A stretch of DNA of 64,000 nucleotides from an uncultured Sutterella sp. GTDB taxonomy: Bacteria > Pseudomonadota > Gammaproteobacteria > Burkholderiales > Burkholderiaceae_F. The notes beneath the pieces were generated by a model. It saw nothing but the letters and a program-made list of their open reading frames with translations, searched no databases and was not told the DNA's origin. Position 1 is the stretch's first letter. Each line of letters begins with the position of its first letter. This document shows, one piece after another, positions 1 to 8,551 of the stretch. The stretch spans positions 47,822 through 111,821 of the forward strand of contig CAJMKD010000004.1 in assembly GCA_905213905.1 (NCBI GenBank), written 5' to 3'. The position numbers were made by a program, and so were the translations under genes.

Positions 1-297
1 CATGTCGACCGAGAGGTTCCCCTCACCCGTGATAACGTTGGGAACCTGAAACGCAACACGCGGCTTCATGCTCTTCAAGCGATCGTCGAAATTGTCTGAA
101 TCGATCTCGACGAAGCTGCGGTCGTCAACTCGGGGAAGCGGCTCTGCGGGCTTGCCCGAAAGATCGGAAAGCACGCCCATCACGAAGGGCAGATTGACCT
201 TCTTTTCGGCGCCGTAGAGTTCGACGTCGTATTCCACCTGAACGCGCGGCGCGCGGTTTTTGCCGATGAACTGCTGGCCGCCTTTGCTTGATGCCAT
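1..297 (-). CDS. tssB: Type VI secretion sheath protein TssB (VipA), 5' part only
   Basis: The first 99 codons are present, starting at an ATG whose complement is at 295-297; the rest lies beyond the left edge. The N-terminus begins MASSKGGQQFIGKNRAPRVQ and continues with VEYDVELYGAEKKVNLPF and MGVLSDLSGKP, the highly conserved start of TssB/VipA. TssB pairs with TssC to form the contractile cytoplasmic sheath that drives the T6SS puncturing tube. It lies 109 bp downstream of tssA on the same strand, so the two are probably cotranscribed, and tssC would be expected just outside the window. Identity is from family recognition; nothing suggests it is broken. Confidence 0.93.
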   Translation of the reverse strand, partial: MASSKGGQQFIGKNRAPRVQVEYDVELYGAEKKVNLPFVMGVLSDLSGKPAEPLPRVDDRSFVEIDSDNFDDRLKSMKPRVAFQVPNVITGEGNLSVDM

Positions 298-406
298 ATG
301 GTTCTCCTTTGAGCTCTAGGCTCAGTGGAAACTTCCGCGTCCGTCTTGAGCGGAAGCCGGCAGTCACCAGCACGGCGCTGCCGTCCTAATTCAAATTTAC
401 CTGTTT

Positions 407-1486
407 TCAATAGACATTGTCAGGCTTGGGCACCCCAAGCTGCTCGCGTGCCCTGTCGAGTGCATTGGCGTCGATTTCAGCCAGGATGTCGATGAAATTC
501 ATCTCAGCCATGCGCAGCGCACGCCGCAGGAGGAAAGGCACCGGGCTTGTTGGCTCGGCCGCTTCAAAATATTCAGCCGATTTCTTGAGAAGAAGCAGCG
601 CTTCGTTGCGGGATGCCGGATGGTATTCGGCAATGCTGAAGGCCTGAGGGGGCGGCGCTGCGCGCTTGGCTGCGTCCTGTCCAGCGGCAGCGGCAGCCTT
701 CCCGCGCGTCTGCGGCGCCGGTGCTGCGTCTGACTCGGATGCCGGCGTGCCAGCAAATACGGTATAAACCCGCTCGAAAGCCTTGAGCTCGCGCTCAAAA
801 TTCTCAAAGCTCACGTAGCCTGCATTGCCCATGCGGCTGTTGGCCTCGTCGGCAATTCGCCCGGCGAGCGCGAGGATTTCCTTGACGACGGCAAGCTTGG
901 CGCTCAGCTCGGCCGTGGGCACGGCTTTCATTTCCGCGTCAAAGAGCACGCCGTCCACGGGCTGCGAGCTCTCGATCGCCCCTGTCGTGGCGAGCCAGTC
1001 GCGAAGCGTCCATGCGTGCCCGTCAACGAGACGCAGGCCGCGCAGCTGCTGGGTGAAGACCGCGCCGCCGCCGAAAGCGGTCGGTTCTGGCGAGAGCATC
1101 TGCAGTATGTTCACCCGCTCTGTCGGATCCAGATCATCATCGGGGTCGAGCTTCGGGTAAAAGTCGTCCCAAAGGGAAGCAACCAGATATTCAATCATCC
1201 GCAGCCCATCGCGCAGCCCTTCGAGCCCTTCGAGCTCCGTGCTCGCAATGGTGAAGTAAACCGCCACGCGCAGATCACGCGTCCGGCGCCAGAGCTCGAG
1301 CGCATCCCGCCGGAGAGAGCGCCAATCCGGATCCGTGCCTTCAAGAACGCTCTCGCCCATCACGCTTTCGGGCGTCCCCTGCGCGAGGGCTTCAAGCCCC
1401 AGATACTTCGGATCGTATTCGCAGTCTTCACCGGCCGGACTCTGCGGATCGACAGGCTCGAGCAGTTCATCAATCTGTGTTGTCAT
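407..1486 (-). CDS. tssA: Type VI secretion system protein TssA (ImpA family)
   Basis: This 359-residue protein carries the ImpA N-terminal domain: MTTQIDELLEPVDPQSPAGE at the start, then CEYDPKYLGLEAL and a helical region rich in WRSLRRDALELWRRTRDLR. An Ala/Pro-rich linker at about 255-290 precedes a C-terminal segment (AEYHPASRNEALLLLKKSAE, then a PFLLRRALRMAEM stretch) like that of TssA proteins. TssA is a ring-forming cap/initiator that organises baseplate and sheath assembly. The frame stays open for 47 codons upstream, but that part is arginine-rich shadow-like sequence, so the ATG at 1486 was chosen. It is the first T6SS gene visible and is followed by tssB. Confidence 0.9.
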   Translation of the reverse strand: MTTQIDELLEPVDPQSPAGEDCEYDPKYLGLEALAQGTPESVMGESVLEGTDPDWRSLRRDALELWRRTRDLRVAVYFTIASTELEGLEGLRDGLRMIEYLVASLWDDFYPKLDPDDDLDPTERVNILQMLSPEPTAFGGGAVFTQQLRGLRLVDGHAWTLRDWLATTGAIESSQPVDGVLFDAEMKAVPTAELSAKLAVVKEILALAGRIADEANSRMGNAGYVSFENFERELKAFERVYTVFAGTPASESDAAPAPQTRGKAAAAAGQDAAKRAAPPPQAFSIAEYHPASRNEALLLLKKSAEYFEAAEPTSPVPFLLRRALRMAEMNFIDILAEIDANALDRAREQLGVPKPDNVY

Positions 1487-1797
1487 AAGCAGCTCGAAGG
1501 GATTGCGCCGCCGAACGGTTTGGCGGCGGGAAAACGGCGCTTCAACCGATCTCCGATTGCTTGCGCCTCTGAAAGGAAGCCTGGAAGCACCGCCGCTTGC
1601 GCGGGGAAGGCAGGCGGCATACCCCAAAAGAATAATATGACATGTCCGGCTGCTTCAGAACCAGAGGAATTCCACCGACCATTCCATGGCTTTGAAGACT
1701 TCCGTCCGCGCCCCGATTTGCGCTTGCCGCAGGCTTGCCATAAAAAGGGCCGCCCCCCGCGAGAGAGAACGGCCCTCTTTTTCTCTTTCAACGAGGC
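1487..1797. other. Intergenic region upstream of tssA
   Basis: This stretch lies between tssA and the MFS gene, both on the minus strand. It should hold the promoter of the T6SS operon, but I see no clear -35/-10 pair. The only clear signal is the terminator hairpin at 1742-1785, listed separately. Confidence 0.5.
1742..1785 (-). terminator. Intrinsic terminator after the MFS gene
   Basis: AGGGCCG at 1746-1752 pairs with CGGCCCT at 1770-1776. Read on the minus strand the hairpin is followed by CTTTTT, so it can end transcription of the MFS gene, which stops at 1798. The plus-strand side is also T-rich. Confidence 0.75.
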
Positions 1798-3255
1798 TCA
1801 ATGCCTGTCGAACTTCACTTCTACGCCCTTCATGGAGGTTTCCACTGCAGGACGCTTGAGGTAGAGGAAGGCAACGAGCGGAATCAGCACGAAGCCAGAA
1901 ACAAAGATCACGATTTTGATGCTCATGAACATCGCCAGCGCACCGCCCAAAATCGGTCCGAGCACGCTGCCCGCCTGCTGCGCGGCGAAGGAAAGGCCGA
2001 AAATGCGGCCGCGGTCTTCCGGTCCGGAGCTGTTCGTGAGCAGCGCATTGATCGCGGGGAAGATGCCGGCGAAGGCCAGGCCGCCCACGAAACGCCAGGC
2101 GCCGAACGGCACAAGCGTGTCCGGAATGGCCTGAATCATCCCGAAAACCCCAGAACCGAGGAGCGCAATGTAGAGCGCAGGCCGAAAGCCTATGCGCTGT
2201 CCGACGATGCCCCAAACCGGCGAGGCGATCACGCCGGAAATGCCGACAATCGAGAACAGCAGGCCGGTGACGAAGACGATGCGGTCCATGCTGCCCTGGA
2301 GTTCAGCCACGTAAAGCGGCATGACAGGCTGCTGGAGAAGAATCGTAAGCTGCACGACGCCCGCCGTAAAAAGCATTCTCTGAACGACGGGAATCTTGAG
2401 AAGATTGGTCTTCGGCTTTGCAGGATCGGGCGCTTTCTTCTCGACCTTCTTCTTTTTGGGTTCCTTGATGCAGAAGATGATGAGCAGCGTAATGATCCCG
2501 AGGGCGGCCGAGCCCAGATAAAAAGTCATGCGCATGCCGAAGGCTTCAGCGAGGAAGCCGCCGCAGAGCGGACCCAGCACGCCGCCCGCCGTCATCGCGC
2601 CCTGCATGGTGCCGAGCGAAATGCCGAGCTTCTCCTTCGGGACGGTGCTCGAAAGAATGGCAAGGCAGGCCGGCCAGAGACCGGCGGCAAAGCCCTGGAA
2701 GCACCGAACGCCGAGAAGCTGCCACTCATCCTGCACGAACCCCGAAAGGCCGTAGCTGATCGCAAGCAGAAACGCCGAGCGGACAGCCATCAGCTTGCGC
2801 GAGCCTTTGTCGGCCATCGATCCCCAAATCGGCGCCATGATGCCCGAAACGAGGAAGGAAACGGAAAAGATGAGTCCCGACCAAAGGTTGACGTCATCCT
2901 GGGCGACGTGAAGTTCCTGGATGAGGTACATCGGCAGGAACGGGATGAGCATGGTGTAGCTGAGCGACATCAGCACGGCCGAGGCCGAAAGAATGACGAG
3001 CGTCAGCTTCCAGGATTGCGCAGGGCCTTCGTGCTCGATTTCAAGCGGCGGCAGCGACGGATCGTCCGCCGGCTTGCGCGCGGCGTTTGCTCCGGACGCA
3101 GGCGAATCGGCCGCCTTCTTGGCGAGCTTCGAGAAATCAACTTCGTGATAATCGTCGTCGGCTTCGGCCGCGCCTCCGTTGCTCTGAGCGGCTGCGCGGA
3201 CTTCCTCCGCCGCATCAATGGCGGCGCGCGTTTCCTTGTTGTCTTTTTCCGTCAC
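1798..3255 (-). CDS. MFS drug/metabolite exporter, MdtG-like
   Basis: This 485-residue protein has an unusually long charged N-terminal tail (about 80 residues, rich in Ala, Glu and Asp) before the first membrane span at SWKLTLVILSASAVLMSLSY. About twelve hydrophobic spans follow, with the MFS loop signature APIWGSMADKGSRKLM after span 2 and a second copy, SPVWGIVGQRIGFRPAL, in the C-terminal half. A Lys-rich central loop (KEPKKKKVEKKAPDPAKPK) separates the two six-helix halves. The closest familiar family is the MdtG/multidrug proton antiporters; the substrate cannot be read from the sequence. The start codon is GTG, with AGGTG about 7 nt upstream. A terminator lies just downstream. Confidence 0.85.
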   Translation of the reverse strand: MTEKDNKETRAAIDAAEEVRAAAQSNGGAAEADDDYHEVDFSKLAKKAADSPASGANAARKPADDPSLPPLEIEHEGPAQSWKLTLVILSASAVLMSLSYTMLIPFLPMYLIQELHVAQDDVNLWSGLIFSVSFLVSGIMAPIWGSMADKGSRKLMAVRSAFLLAISYGLSGFVQDEWQLLGVRCFQGFAAGLWPACLAILSSTVPKEKLGISLGTMQGAMTAGGVLGPLCGGFLAEAFGMRMTFYLGSAALGIITLLIIFCIKEPKKKKVEKKAPDPAKPKTNLLKIPVVQRMLFTAGVVQLTILLQQPVMPLYVAELQGSMDRIVFVTGLLFSIVGISGVIASPVWGIVGQRIGFRPALYIALLGSGVFGMIQAIPDTLVPFGAWRFVGGLAFAGIFPAINALLTNSSGPEDRGRIFGLSFAAQQAGSVLGPILGGALAMFMSIKIVIFVSGFVLIPLVAFLYLKRPAVETSMKGVEVKFDRH

Positions 3256-3505
3256 GGGACACCTGCTCTTAAAAAAACGAACGGCGTCCGCCGCGGTCGA
3301 TGTCGAGCTGCGAACGGGCGTCGAACGGTTCCTGCGGCGCGAGGTACAAAAATCCGAATCCAGCCCGCGCCGATTTGAGACTATCGGTCAAATGATACGC
3401 CTCATGCGGCCGCTCTTGGCGTGCGCCGCACTGAAGCCGTTCATTCGGCCAATGCCTTGATCAGAACATCTAAGCGGAAAACCGCACGTCAAGCTCCGCC
3501 GCTTG

Positions 3506-4105
3506 TCAGTGAAGCGCGGCTGCGGGCGTCGGGAAGAGCTGATCGACGAGATTCCGAATAATCATGGCCGGATCCCCATAGGGACCCGCAATGAGCATGC
3601 TTGCGCCCTGGTCGGCCGTCGTGCGCATGAAGCTCGGATGCGTATCAGCGCGCCGCCAGTCGGCGTGCTGGCTTTCGCCCGTATAGAAGTCGCGGAAGTC
3701 GAGCGTGATCGCCCGGGGGAGCTCGCCGATGCGCACATCCCCATCGGTCGAGAAAATGACGTGAAACCGGCAGACATCGGAAATCGCGCTCTCGCCGGGA
3801 TTGAGCATCACGACGCGGTAGCCGCGGTCAGCAATGGCGCGGCGCAGAAATACCTCAAGCGTTGAAGCGCTTCTCGCCGTTGATGAAAGGCATACGCTCG
3901 CCCCCTGCTCGGGAAGTCCGGAAGCCGTTGCTGCGGGAATGGCAGCATCGCGTTCATAGTAGGAATGCTGCGGATCGGACGCACAGCCCGAGAGCGCCAT
4001 CGCAAGCGAGAGCACCGCTGCGCTCAGGCAGCTGAGGCGCGACGCGCGAACAAACGCCGCAGCAGGACGCAGCAGAAAAGTCCGCTCACAAGAGTCGTTG
4101 CACAT
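3506..4105 (-). CDS. Putative lipoprotein, unknown function
   Basis: This is a 199-residue protein with a lipoprotein signal: a hydrophobic stretch LSCLSAAVLSLAMALSGC with the lipobox cysteine at residue 41, followed by ASDPQ. The n-region is long for a lipoprotein. The mature part contains a motif region (VCLSSTARSASTLEVFLRRA, then FHVIFSTDGDV) that I do not recognise as a named domain. The ATG at 4105 has AAGGAA 8 nt upstream and was preferred over a far longer upstream extension that is arginine-rich and shadow-like. It sits 250 bp upstream of the MFS gene on the same strand and diverges from the membrane protein at 4214. Confidence 0.7.
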   Translation of the reverse strand: MCNDSCERTFLLRPAAAFVRASRLSCLSAAVLSLAMALSGCASDPQHSYYERDAAIPAATASGLPEQGASVCLSSTARSASTLEVFLRRAIADRGYRVVMLNPGESAISDVCRFHVIFSTDGDVRIGELPRAITLDFRDFYTGESQHADWRRADTHPSFMRTTADQGASMLIAGPYGDPAMIIRNLVDQLFPTPAAALH

Positions 4106-4213
4106 GGTCGAGATTCCTTCCCCACAATCTTCTAACATTAGCGCATTTCCTGCCGCCCGAGTCGCGCCCATCGTACGAATTCGCGGCATCATGCAGGTCG
4201 TATTCACTTTTTC

Positions 4214-4810
4214 ATGTTCGTCATGGCTAAAAAGACACCGCGCCGTCCGGCGCTTTTCAACCCGAAGCTCGTCTGCGCGCTTGCGCTGCTCTTTACGCCT
4301 ATTTTCGGCGCCGCGCTGCAGGCCCGTAACTGGACGGAGCTCGGCCGCCCCGATGAAGCCGCCGCCAGCCGCTTCTGGGTCCGCTCTTCGATCTGGCTCA
4401 TCATTCTTTTTGTTGTGGTTCAAACGCTTTTCCGCGACGAAGAAATCATGCATTGGTTCGGCCCCTACTTCCTCATCGTGGTCTGGGGCGCTTGGATGCT
4501 CACGAGCGGCTGGAAGCAGCTCACGTTCGTCGCCAAAAACGTCGGCAAATTCTACGATGCACGCCCGATCGGCAAAGCCATCACCATCGGCGTTGCAGGC
4601 TGGCTTTTCTACGGACTCATTTCGACCACTATCGCCCTTGCGCTCGTCCTCACGGGGATTGAACCCCTCGAATCAGCCAAGAAGACGAGCAGCGAAGACG
4701 CCGGCGTCGTCATTCGCGTCCCGAAGGGAAGCAATCAGGCAGTCGTCGAGCCGCTGCCCGAAAAACAGCCTGAGGCAGACGGCAGCGCCGCGGCCCAGGA
4801 AAAGCATTGA
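4214..4810 (+). CDS. Small membrane protein, unknown function
   Basis: This 198-residue protein has a basic N-terminus (AKKTPRRPALFNPK), then hydrophobic spans at about 18-35 (LVCALALLFTPIFGAAL), 57-72 (IWLIILFVVVQTLF), 82-96 and 121-148. A hydrophilic C-terminal tail of about 50 residues follows. It probably sits in the inner membrane. No named family is evident to me. A second ATG three codons in (4223) is an equally possible start, and neither has a strong ribosome-binding site. The Sel1-repeat gene begins only 12 bp after its stop, so the two are likely cotranscribed and may act together. Confidence 0.7.
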   Translation: MFVMAKKTPRRPALFNPKLVCALALLFTPIFGAALQARNWTELGRPDEAAASRFWVRSSIWLIILFVVVQTLFRDEEIMHWFGPYFLIVVWGAWMLTSGWKQLTFVAKNVGKFYDARPIGKAITIGVAGWLFYGLISTTIALALVLTGIEPLESAKKTSSEDAGVVIRVPKGSNQAVVEPLPEKQPEADGSAAAQEKH

Positions 4811-4822
4811 GATTCGTCCCGA

Positions 4823-5884
4823 ATGCCCAAAAAGCCCGACGAACGCTTCGCTATTCCGCTGCCCTCCGTGAAGAGCGATGGCGTGCTTGACCTCTTGGGC
4901 GGCGTGGCGCGCACACGGCCGCTCTCGGGCGAGGAGCTGCTTCGGCAGGCCGCTGAAACGGAGCGCGCCGCCAAAGCGGGCGACCCTGCGGCGCAGGCCG
5001 CAGCCGCGCGCATGCTTCTCACGGACTCGCCGGACTTCCGAAAGAACCGCCGAGCCGTGGCGCTCCTAAAGAAAGCCGCGCAAAAGAAAGCACCTGAAGC
5101 GCTTTATCTCCTCGGCCTCGTGTACCTGCGTGGGCAGGGCGTTCGGCAAAACGACGCCGAAGGCGTTCGCTACCTAGAAGCGGCCGCCTACCTCGGGCAT
5201 CCCGGCGCGGAAAAAGATCTCGCCAAAGCCTACCGGCTGGGACTGCCGGACGGAGCGAGTCCGGACAAAATGAAAAAATCGCTCTACTGGTCTCGAATCG
5301 CCGCGGCCCGGGGCGACGCCTATTCAGCCTTTCTCGCCGGATGCGCCTGCCGAGACGGCATCGGCACCGAGCAAAACCTCGAAGAAGCGCGCAAATGGCT
5401 TTATCAAGCCGCAAGAGGCGCCGTGCCGGGCGCGGCCAGTGCGCTTGCCAAGCTCCATCTGCGCCGCGACTATGAAGCGCGCCGCCCCGAAGAGGCGCGG
5501 CGCTGGATGATCGAGGCGGCACTCACGGGCGACATTGAGGCGCAGCTGCGCGTCGGCATTTTCTTCTGGTCAGGGTTCGGCGGACTCGTCGATCAGCGCG
5601 AAGCCGTCCGCTGGCTCTGCCGCGCTGCCGAGGGCGGCTCCGCCACCGCCTGCGCCATGCTTGCAGGCTTTTTCATGACAGGCACAGTGCTCAGTCTCGA
5701 CCGTCTGCGCGCCTGGGTGCTCTACCAGCTCGCACAAAAGCTCGGCGACCCGGCTGCGCAAGTCACCGCAGAGACAATCAACGCGCTGCTTTCGCCAGAA
5801 GAACGGCGCGCTGGCCGCGACATTCTTCGTCTCGAAACGCCCCATCGAATCGTCGAAGCTCTTATTCCGCGAAAAACCCGCTGA
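4823..5884 (+). CDS. Sel1-like repeat protein
   Basis: This 353-residue protein is built from Sel1/TPR-like repeats, visible as EALYLLGLVYLRGQGVRQND, AFLAGCACRDGIGTEQN and ARKWLYQAARGAVPGAASAL, with further degenerate units to about residue 310. No signal peptide or membrane segment is present, so it is probably cytoplasmic. Sel1 repeats form alpha-solenoids that bind other proteins; the partner is unknown. It follows the membrane protein at 4214-4810 by 12 bp. The ATG at 4823 is kept because the downstream sequence (MPKKPDERFAIPLPSVKSDG) reads as a normal N-terminus. Confidence 0.85.
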   Translation: MPKKPDERFAIPLPSVKSDGVLDLLGGVARTRPLSGEELLRQAAETERAAKAGDPAAQAAAARMLLTDSPDFRKNRRAVALLKKAAQKKAPEALYLLGLVYLRGQGVRQNDAEGVRYLEAAAYLGHPGAEKDLAKAYRLGLPDGASPDKMKKSLYWSRIAAARGDAYSAFLAGCACRDGIGTEQNLEEARKWLYQAARGAVPGAASALAKLHLRRDYEARRPEEARRWMIEAALTGDIEAQLRVGIFFWSGFGGLVDQREAVRWLCRAAEGGSATACAMLAGFFMTGTVLSLDRLRAWVLYQLAQKLGDPAAQVTAETINALLSPEERRAGRDILRLETPHRIVEALIPRKTR

Positions 5885-6729
5885 CGATGCGCCTTTCGTT
5901 TGCAGGTCTTTTTCGCGCATGCTTAAGCCGTTTGCGCTGCAGGTCGCCAGACCACAAACCCAAAAAGAAAAAAGAGTCACGCGCACTCAGCACTTGTTTC
6001 GTTCAGTGCGCAAGCAGCTTTTCGACCTGCAACGGACATCCTGCACGCGGCCAGCGCAGCAGCACCTCCGCCGATCGAAAAGCAGCTCGCGTCCGGCTGC
6101 ATCTGCAGAAACGGATGAAGCCTCCGAAATCATTCAAAAGCCCCAGGCCGTTCAGAGCGCTCCGACAAAACGAATCTCGCTTTATACGACGTGACTCAAA
6201 TACCACCAAAGGAGATGTTTCAGGTTTGACCCTTCACATCCGTCATTCCGATCGAATGACCCGTACATTGTGCGCTTTTTTTCCCTTGGTTATTGGGTTT
6301 GAACAAAAAAAATTCTTGAGCAAACGTAAATCTTCCGCTTTCAAGCCGTTTCTTCTTTTTTTATTTTTCAACAAAAATACCAATTTAGAGATAGCGTTCT
6401 AACCCTAATAGGTGTAAAGACCTTTTCGCAGCTTGAAATAAATGCAGGCTTTTTTAGAAAAAACCATGAATACACGCCTCGAAAAGTGCCGCAAAGGCTT
6501 ATATTCTCTAGGCTCGCGCGGGTTATTCCGCTTTGGGTGCCCTTGGATCGGCCGATACAATGGTTTGTCGAAGAGGCAGCAAATTCCTCGCGGGCGGCGG
6601 TCTCCTGCCGAGAGCGGAGGTGAAGCAAGACTTCTTCTAACCAGACGTCTCTGTCAGAGGCCCGGTCCGAAAATCAAGCGTTCTCAGAAACGTCTCGGAC
6701 AACAAACAAAAACAGCTATTGGAGTCACC
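5885..6729. other. Long intergenic region upstream of HU
   Basis: About 845 bp separate the Sel1 gene from hup. No convincing gene is present: the open frames have shadow-like composition. Bases 6280-6440 are much more AT-rich than the surroundings. The part nearest hup contains candidate -10 elements (TATATT at 6500-6505, TACAAT at 6556-6561) and foldable sequence (CTCTGTCAGAG near 6650, and GTCCGA near 6666 with TCGGAC near 6700), so a long structured HU leader is plausible. I could not fix a promoter. Confidence 0.45.
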
Positions 6730-7005
6730 ATGAATCGTCTCGAACTCGTTGACCGCGTTGCTGCATGCAACACCGCCTCGAAAGCGGAAGTTGACCGCAT
6801 CATCGTGAGCGCTCTTGAAGAAATCATCAATGCCGTCCGAAACGGCGAGTCCGTTACCCTCATCGGTTTCGGCACCTTCAAGTGCGTTGACTGCGCCGCT
6901 CGCACCGGCCGCAACCCCTCCACCGGCGAGGCCATCCGCATTCCCGCGATGAAGAAGCCGAAGTTCATTCCGGGCACGTCCTTCAAGGAACTGCTCAACG
7001 AATAA
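6730..7005 (+). CDS. hup: HU-family histone-like DNA-binding protein
   Basis: This 91-residue protein matches the HU/IHF family over its full length: N-terminal helices (MNRLELVDRVAACNTASKAE), the ITLIGFGTF-like beta strand (SVTLIGFGTF), the DNA-binding arm RTGRNPSTGEAIRIPAMK, and a C-terminal helix. HU bends and compacts DNA as a homo- or heterodimer. The ATG at 6730 has GGAG 5 nt upstream; an upstream in-frame extension to 6442 is far too long for the family. It is unusual in having three cysteines, C13, C52 and C55, the last two forming a CVDC motif beside the DNA arm, where HU proteins normally lack cysteine. Confidence 0.93.
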   Translation: MNRLELVDRVAACNTASKAEVDRIIVSALEEIINAVRNGESVTLIGFGTFKCVDCAARTGRNPSTGEAIRIPAMKKPKFIPGTSFKELLNE

Positions 7006-7014
7006 TCGGACGAC

Positions 7015-7093
7015 GTTCGACCGAAAGCATTCGGTCGAACTGCCGCCGACAAAGCTGAAGAAGGCAGCGCGTACCGAGGTATGCACTGCCTTC
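7015..7093. terminator. Two hairpins between convergent hup and nrdG
   Basis: A perfect 11-bp stem, GTTCGACCGAA (7015-7025) with TTCGGTCGAAC (7030-7040), closes a 4-nt loop. A second hairpin pairs GAAGGCAG (7060-7067) with CTGCCTTC (7086-7093), with further pairing inside. The genes on both sides converge here, so a shared termination region is likely. Neither hairpin has a long T-tract. Confidence 0.55.
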
Positions 7094-7137
7094 ATTTCAT
7101 TCAGGGGCGCTGCTGCCCCAAATGTCTTCTGTTTCGC

Positions 7138-7998
7138 CTATTCCCGCCGTTCGATGTAGTGCTTCACGGCGCCCCGAAGCGCTTCCCGCGCTTTTTCGCT
7201 CGGATAGCTTTCAAGCACGGCCGGCAGAATGGCCAGAAAGGCGCCGGGCGGCTTCCTGTAGATCTGCAGCGCAAAAGTTTCCACACGGTTGGCCTTGAGC
7301 CAATCCGCGAGCTCCAGCAGTTTTTCTTCAGGCAAGTATTCCGGATGGGCCGTTGTCCGGCACTCAAACGGAACGCCCGAAGCCTGTATCAGCGCAAACG
7401 ATTCCAGAAAAAGAGACGCAGCCCGCGGCTTGCCGACAACCCGGTCGTAAAGCGCTGCATCAGTGGGCGGCGCTTTGACGTCGAGCCCGATCCAGTCAAG
7501 ATGGGGCAGAAGCGTTCTGAGCCGGGCAGGATAGGCGCCGCCCGTATGAAGCGCCGCGAGAAACCCCATCGACTTCACGGCACGCACTGCTGCTGGAAGC
7601 GCAGGATCGCAGCAAGGCTCGCCGCCCGAAAAGACCACGCCATCCAACAGCCCCTTTCGCCGCAGGAGAAGCGCTTCGAGCGAAGCCCAGCTTTCGTGCT
7701 CAAGCGAGGAATCAAAGGCGCGCGGCTGCATCCAGGCATTGTGGCAATAGAGGCACCGCCACGGACAGCCCTGAACGAAGGCGACTGCCGAAAGCTTTCC
7801 AGGGAAATCGATCGTCGTGAACGGCGTAACGGCCGCAAGCCGCAGCGCATCTGCCGGCATAGCATCGGCGTCCTTGTCATGCGTGTCGCTCGCCTGGGGC
7901 GCCTCTTCCTGAAAATGGAAGGCCCCGGCATCTGCCGCGGCCTCGCAGGCCGCCCTGTCTTCAAAACCCGAAAGCGTTTCTTTCCTCATCGTCGTCAT
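7138..7998 (-). CDS. nrdG: Anaerobic ribonucleotide reductase activating enzyme, NrdG-like radical SAM protein
   Basis: This radical SAM protein carries the [4Fe-4S]/AdoMet motif CPWRCLYC (C78, C82, C85) in the context TTIDFPGKLSAVAFVQG, the signature of NrdG-type activases. GVVFSGGEPCCDP is the glycine-rich AdoMet motif. It would generate the glycyl radical on the NrdD system encoded upstream. Two starts are possible. The ATG at 7998 has AGAGG 5 nt upstream and is used here. A GTG at 8052 overlaps the stop of the small glycyl-radical gene by 4 nt (GTGA), which would couple translation. Either way about 50 or more residues precede the core. It is the last gene of the nrd operon. Confidence 0.85.
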   Translation of the reverse strand: MTTMRKETLSGFEDRAACEAAADAGAFHFQEEAPQASDTHDKDADAMPADALRLAAVTPFTTIDFPGKLSAVAFVQGCPWRCLYCHNAWMQPRAFDSSLEHESWASLEALLLRRKGLLDGVVFSGGEPCCDPALPAAVRAVKSMGFLAALHTGGAYPARLRTLLPHLDWIGLDVKAPPTDAALYDRVVGKPRAASLFLESFALIQASGVPFECRTTAHPEYLPEEKLLELADWLKANRVETFALQIYRKPPGAFLAILPAVLESYPSEKAREALRGAVKHYIERRE

Positions 7999-8048
7999 TT
8001 CGGCCTCTTCGGGCGGTTTTGAATGGTGCAGTCGCTTCTCTTTGACGT

Positions 8049-8249
8049 TCACTTGGCGCAGCAGCCGTGAATGTCGCCGTGATGCGATGCGCTCTTTTCC
8101 GTGAAGCAGGTGCGTTCGGCGAATTCACCCTTCTTGCCGATATTGAAGCTCTGCACCGGACGGTGGTAGCCCATCACGCGGGTCCAGACTTCGCAGGGCT
8201 GGCGTTCGCTGTCCTTAAGAGCAACTGTTTCATTGACTTTTTCGGCCAT
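8049..8249 (-). CDS. Stand-alone glycyl-radical C-terminal domain of class III ribonucleotide reductase
   Basis: This 66-residue protein corresponds to the extreme C-terminus of NrdD: RQPCEVWTRVMGYHRPVQSF followed by NIGKKGEFAERTCF. The glycine of RVMGY (G27) is where the catalytic glycyl radical would form. The ATG at 8249 has GGGGAGAG a few nt upstream, a strong ribosome-binding site, so this is a translated gene and not a leftover. The long NrdD gene upstream ends just after its zinc site and lacks this segment; about 300 bp of non-coding DNA separates them. Four cysteines (C19, C48, C63, C64) occur. It probably docks onto NrdD and is the target of NrdG encoded just downstream. Confidence 0.85.
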   Translation of the reverse strand: MAEKVNETVALKDSERQPCEVWTRVMGYHRPVQSFNIGKKGEFAERTCFTEKSASHHGDIHGCCAK

Positions 8250-8551
8250 GATTCTCTCCCCAATATGACGCGAAGCAGCGCTCACATCGCCATGCTTTCT
8301 TCGCGTTGCAGTTAATTCGATCCGATCGGCAGGCGCCTTGAAGCAGCCTTCAGAGCAGCTGCGCACGCCGTTTCGGCCGAATGATCTTACCAAATAATTC
8401 CCTTCAATTGCTTCTATCGCAGCAATAGAAGACACAATCCAATGTATTGCTCATGACCGCGAGACACTATAGGTAGCGTGCCGCAGTCATGCAGACGCAA
8501 TTTCTTTGCGGTTTGCGTCTGCCGACGACACCGTCGGCGCGCGCCACTTGC
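8250..8551 (-). other. Structured spacer between the two parts of NrdD
   Basis: This non-coding stretch contains a 10-bp stem GCAGACGCAA (8491-8500) with TTGCGTCTGC (8513-8522) and directly beside it GCCGACG (8521-8527) with CGTCGGC (8532-8538). Both lie just after the nrdD stop on the minus strand. Lacking a T-tract, they may be mRNA-stabilising or processing structures, or a partial attenuator, rather than a full terminator. No glycyl-radical coding sequence is recognisable here in any frame. Confidence 0.55.

Noticed and set aside
1801..3378. A 525-codon open frame on the plus strand opposite the MFS gene
   Set aside because: The composition is His/Arg/Glu-rich shadow sequence, and the minus-strand MFS protein has clear membrane spans and motifs.
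5887..6402. A 171-codon plus-strand frame upstream of HU
   Set aside because: It has no ribosome-binding site, odd composition and an AT-rich end; it is probably chance.
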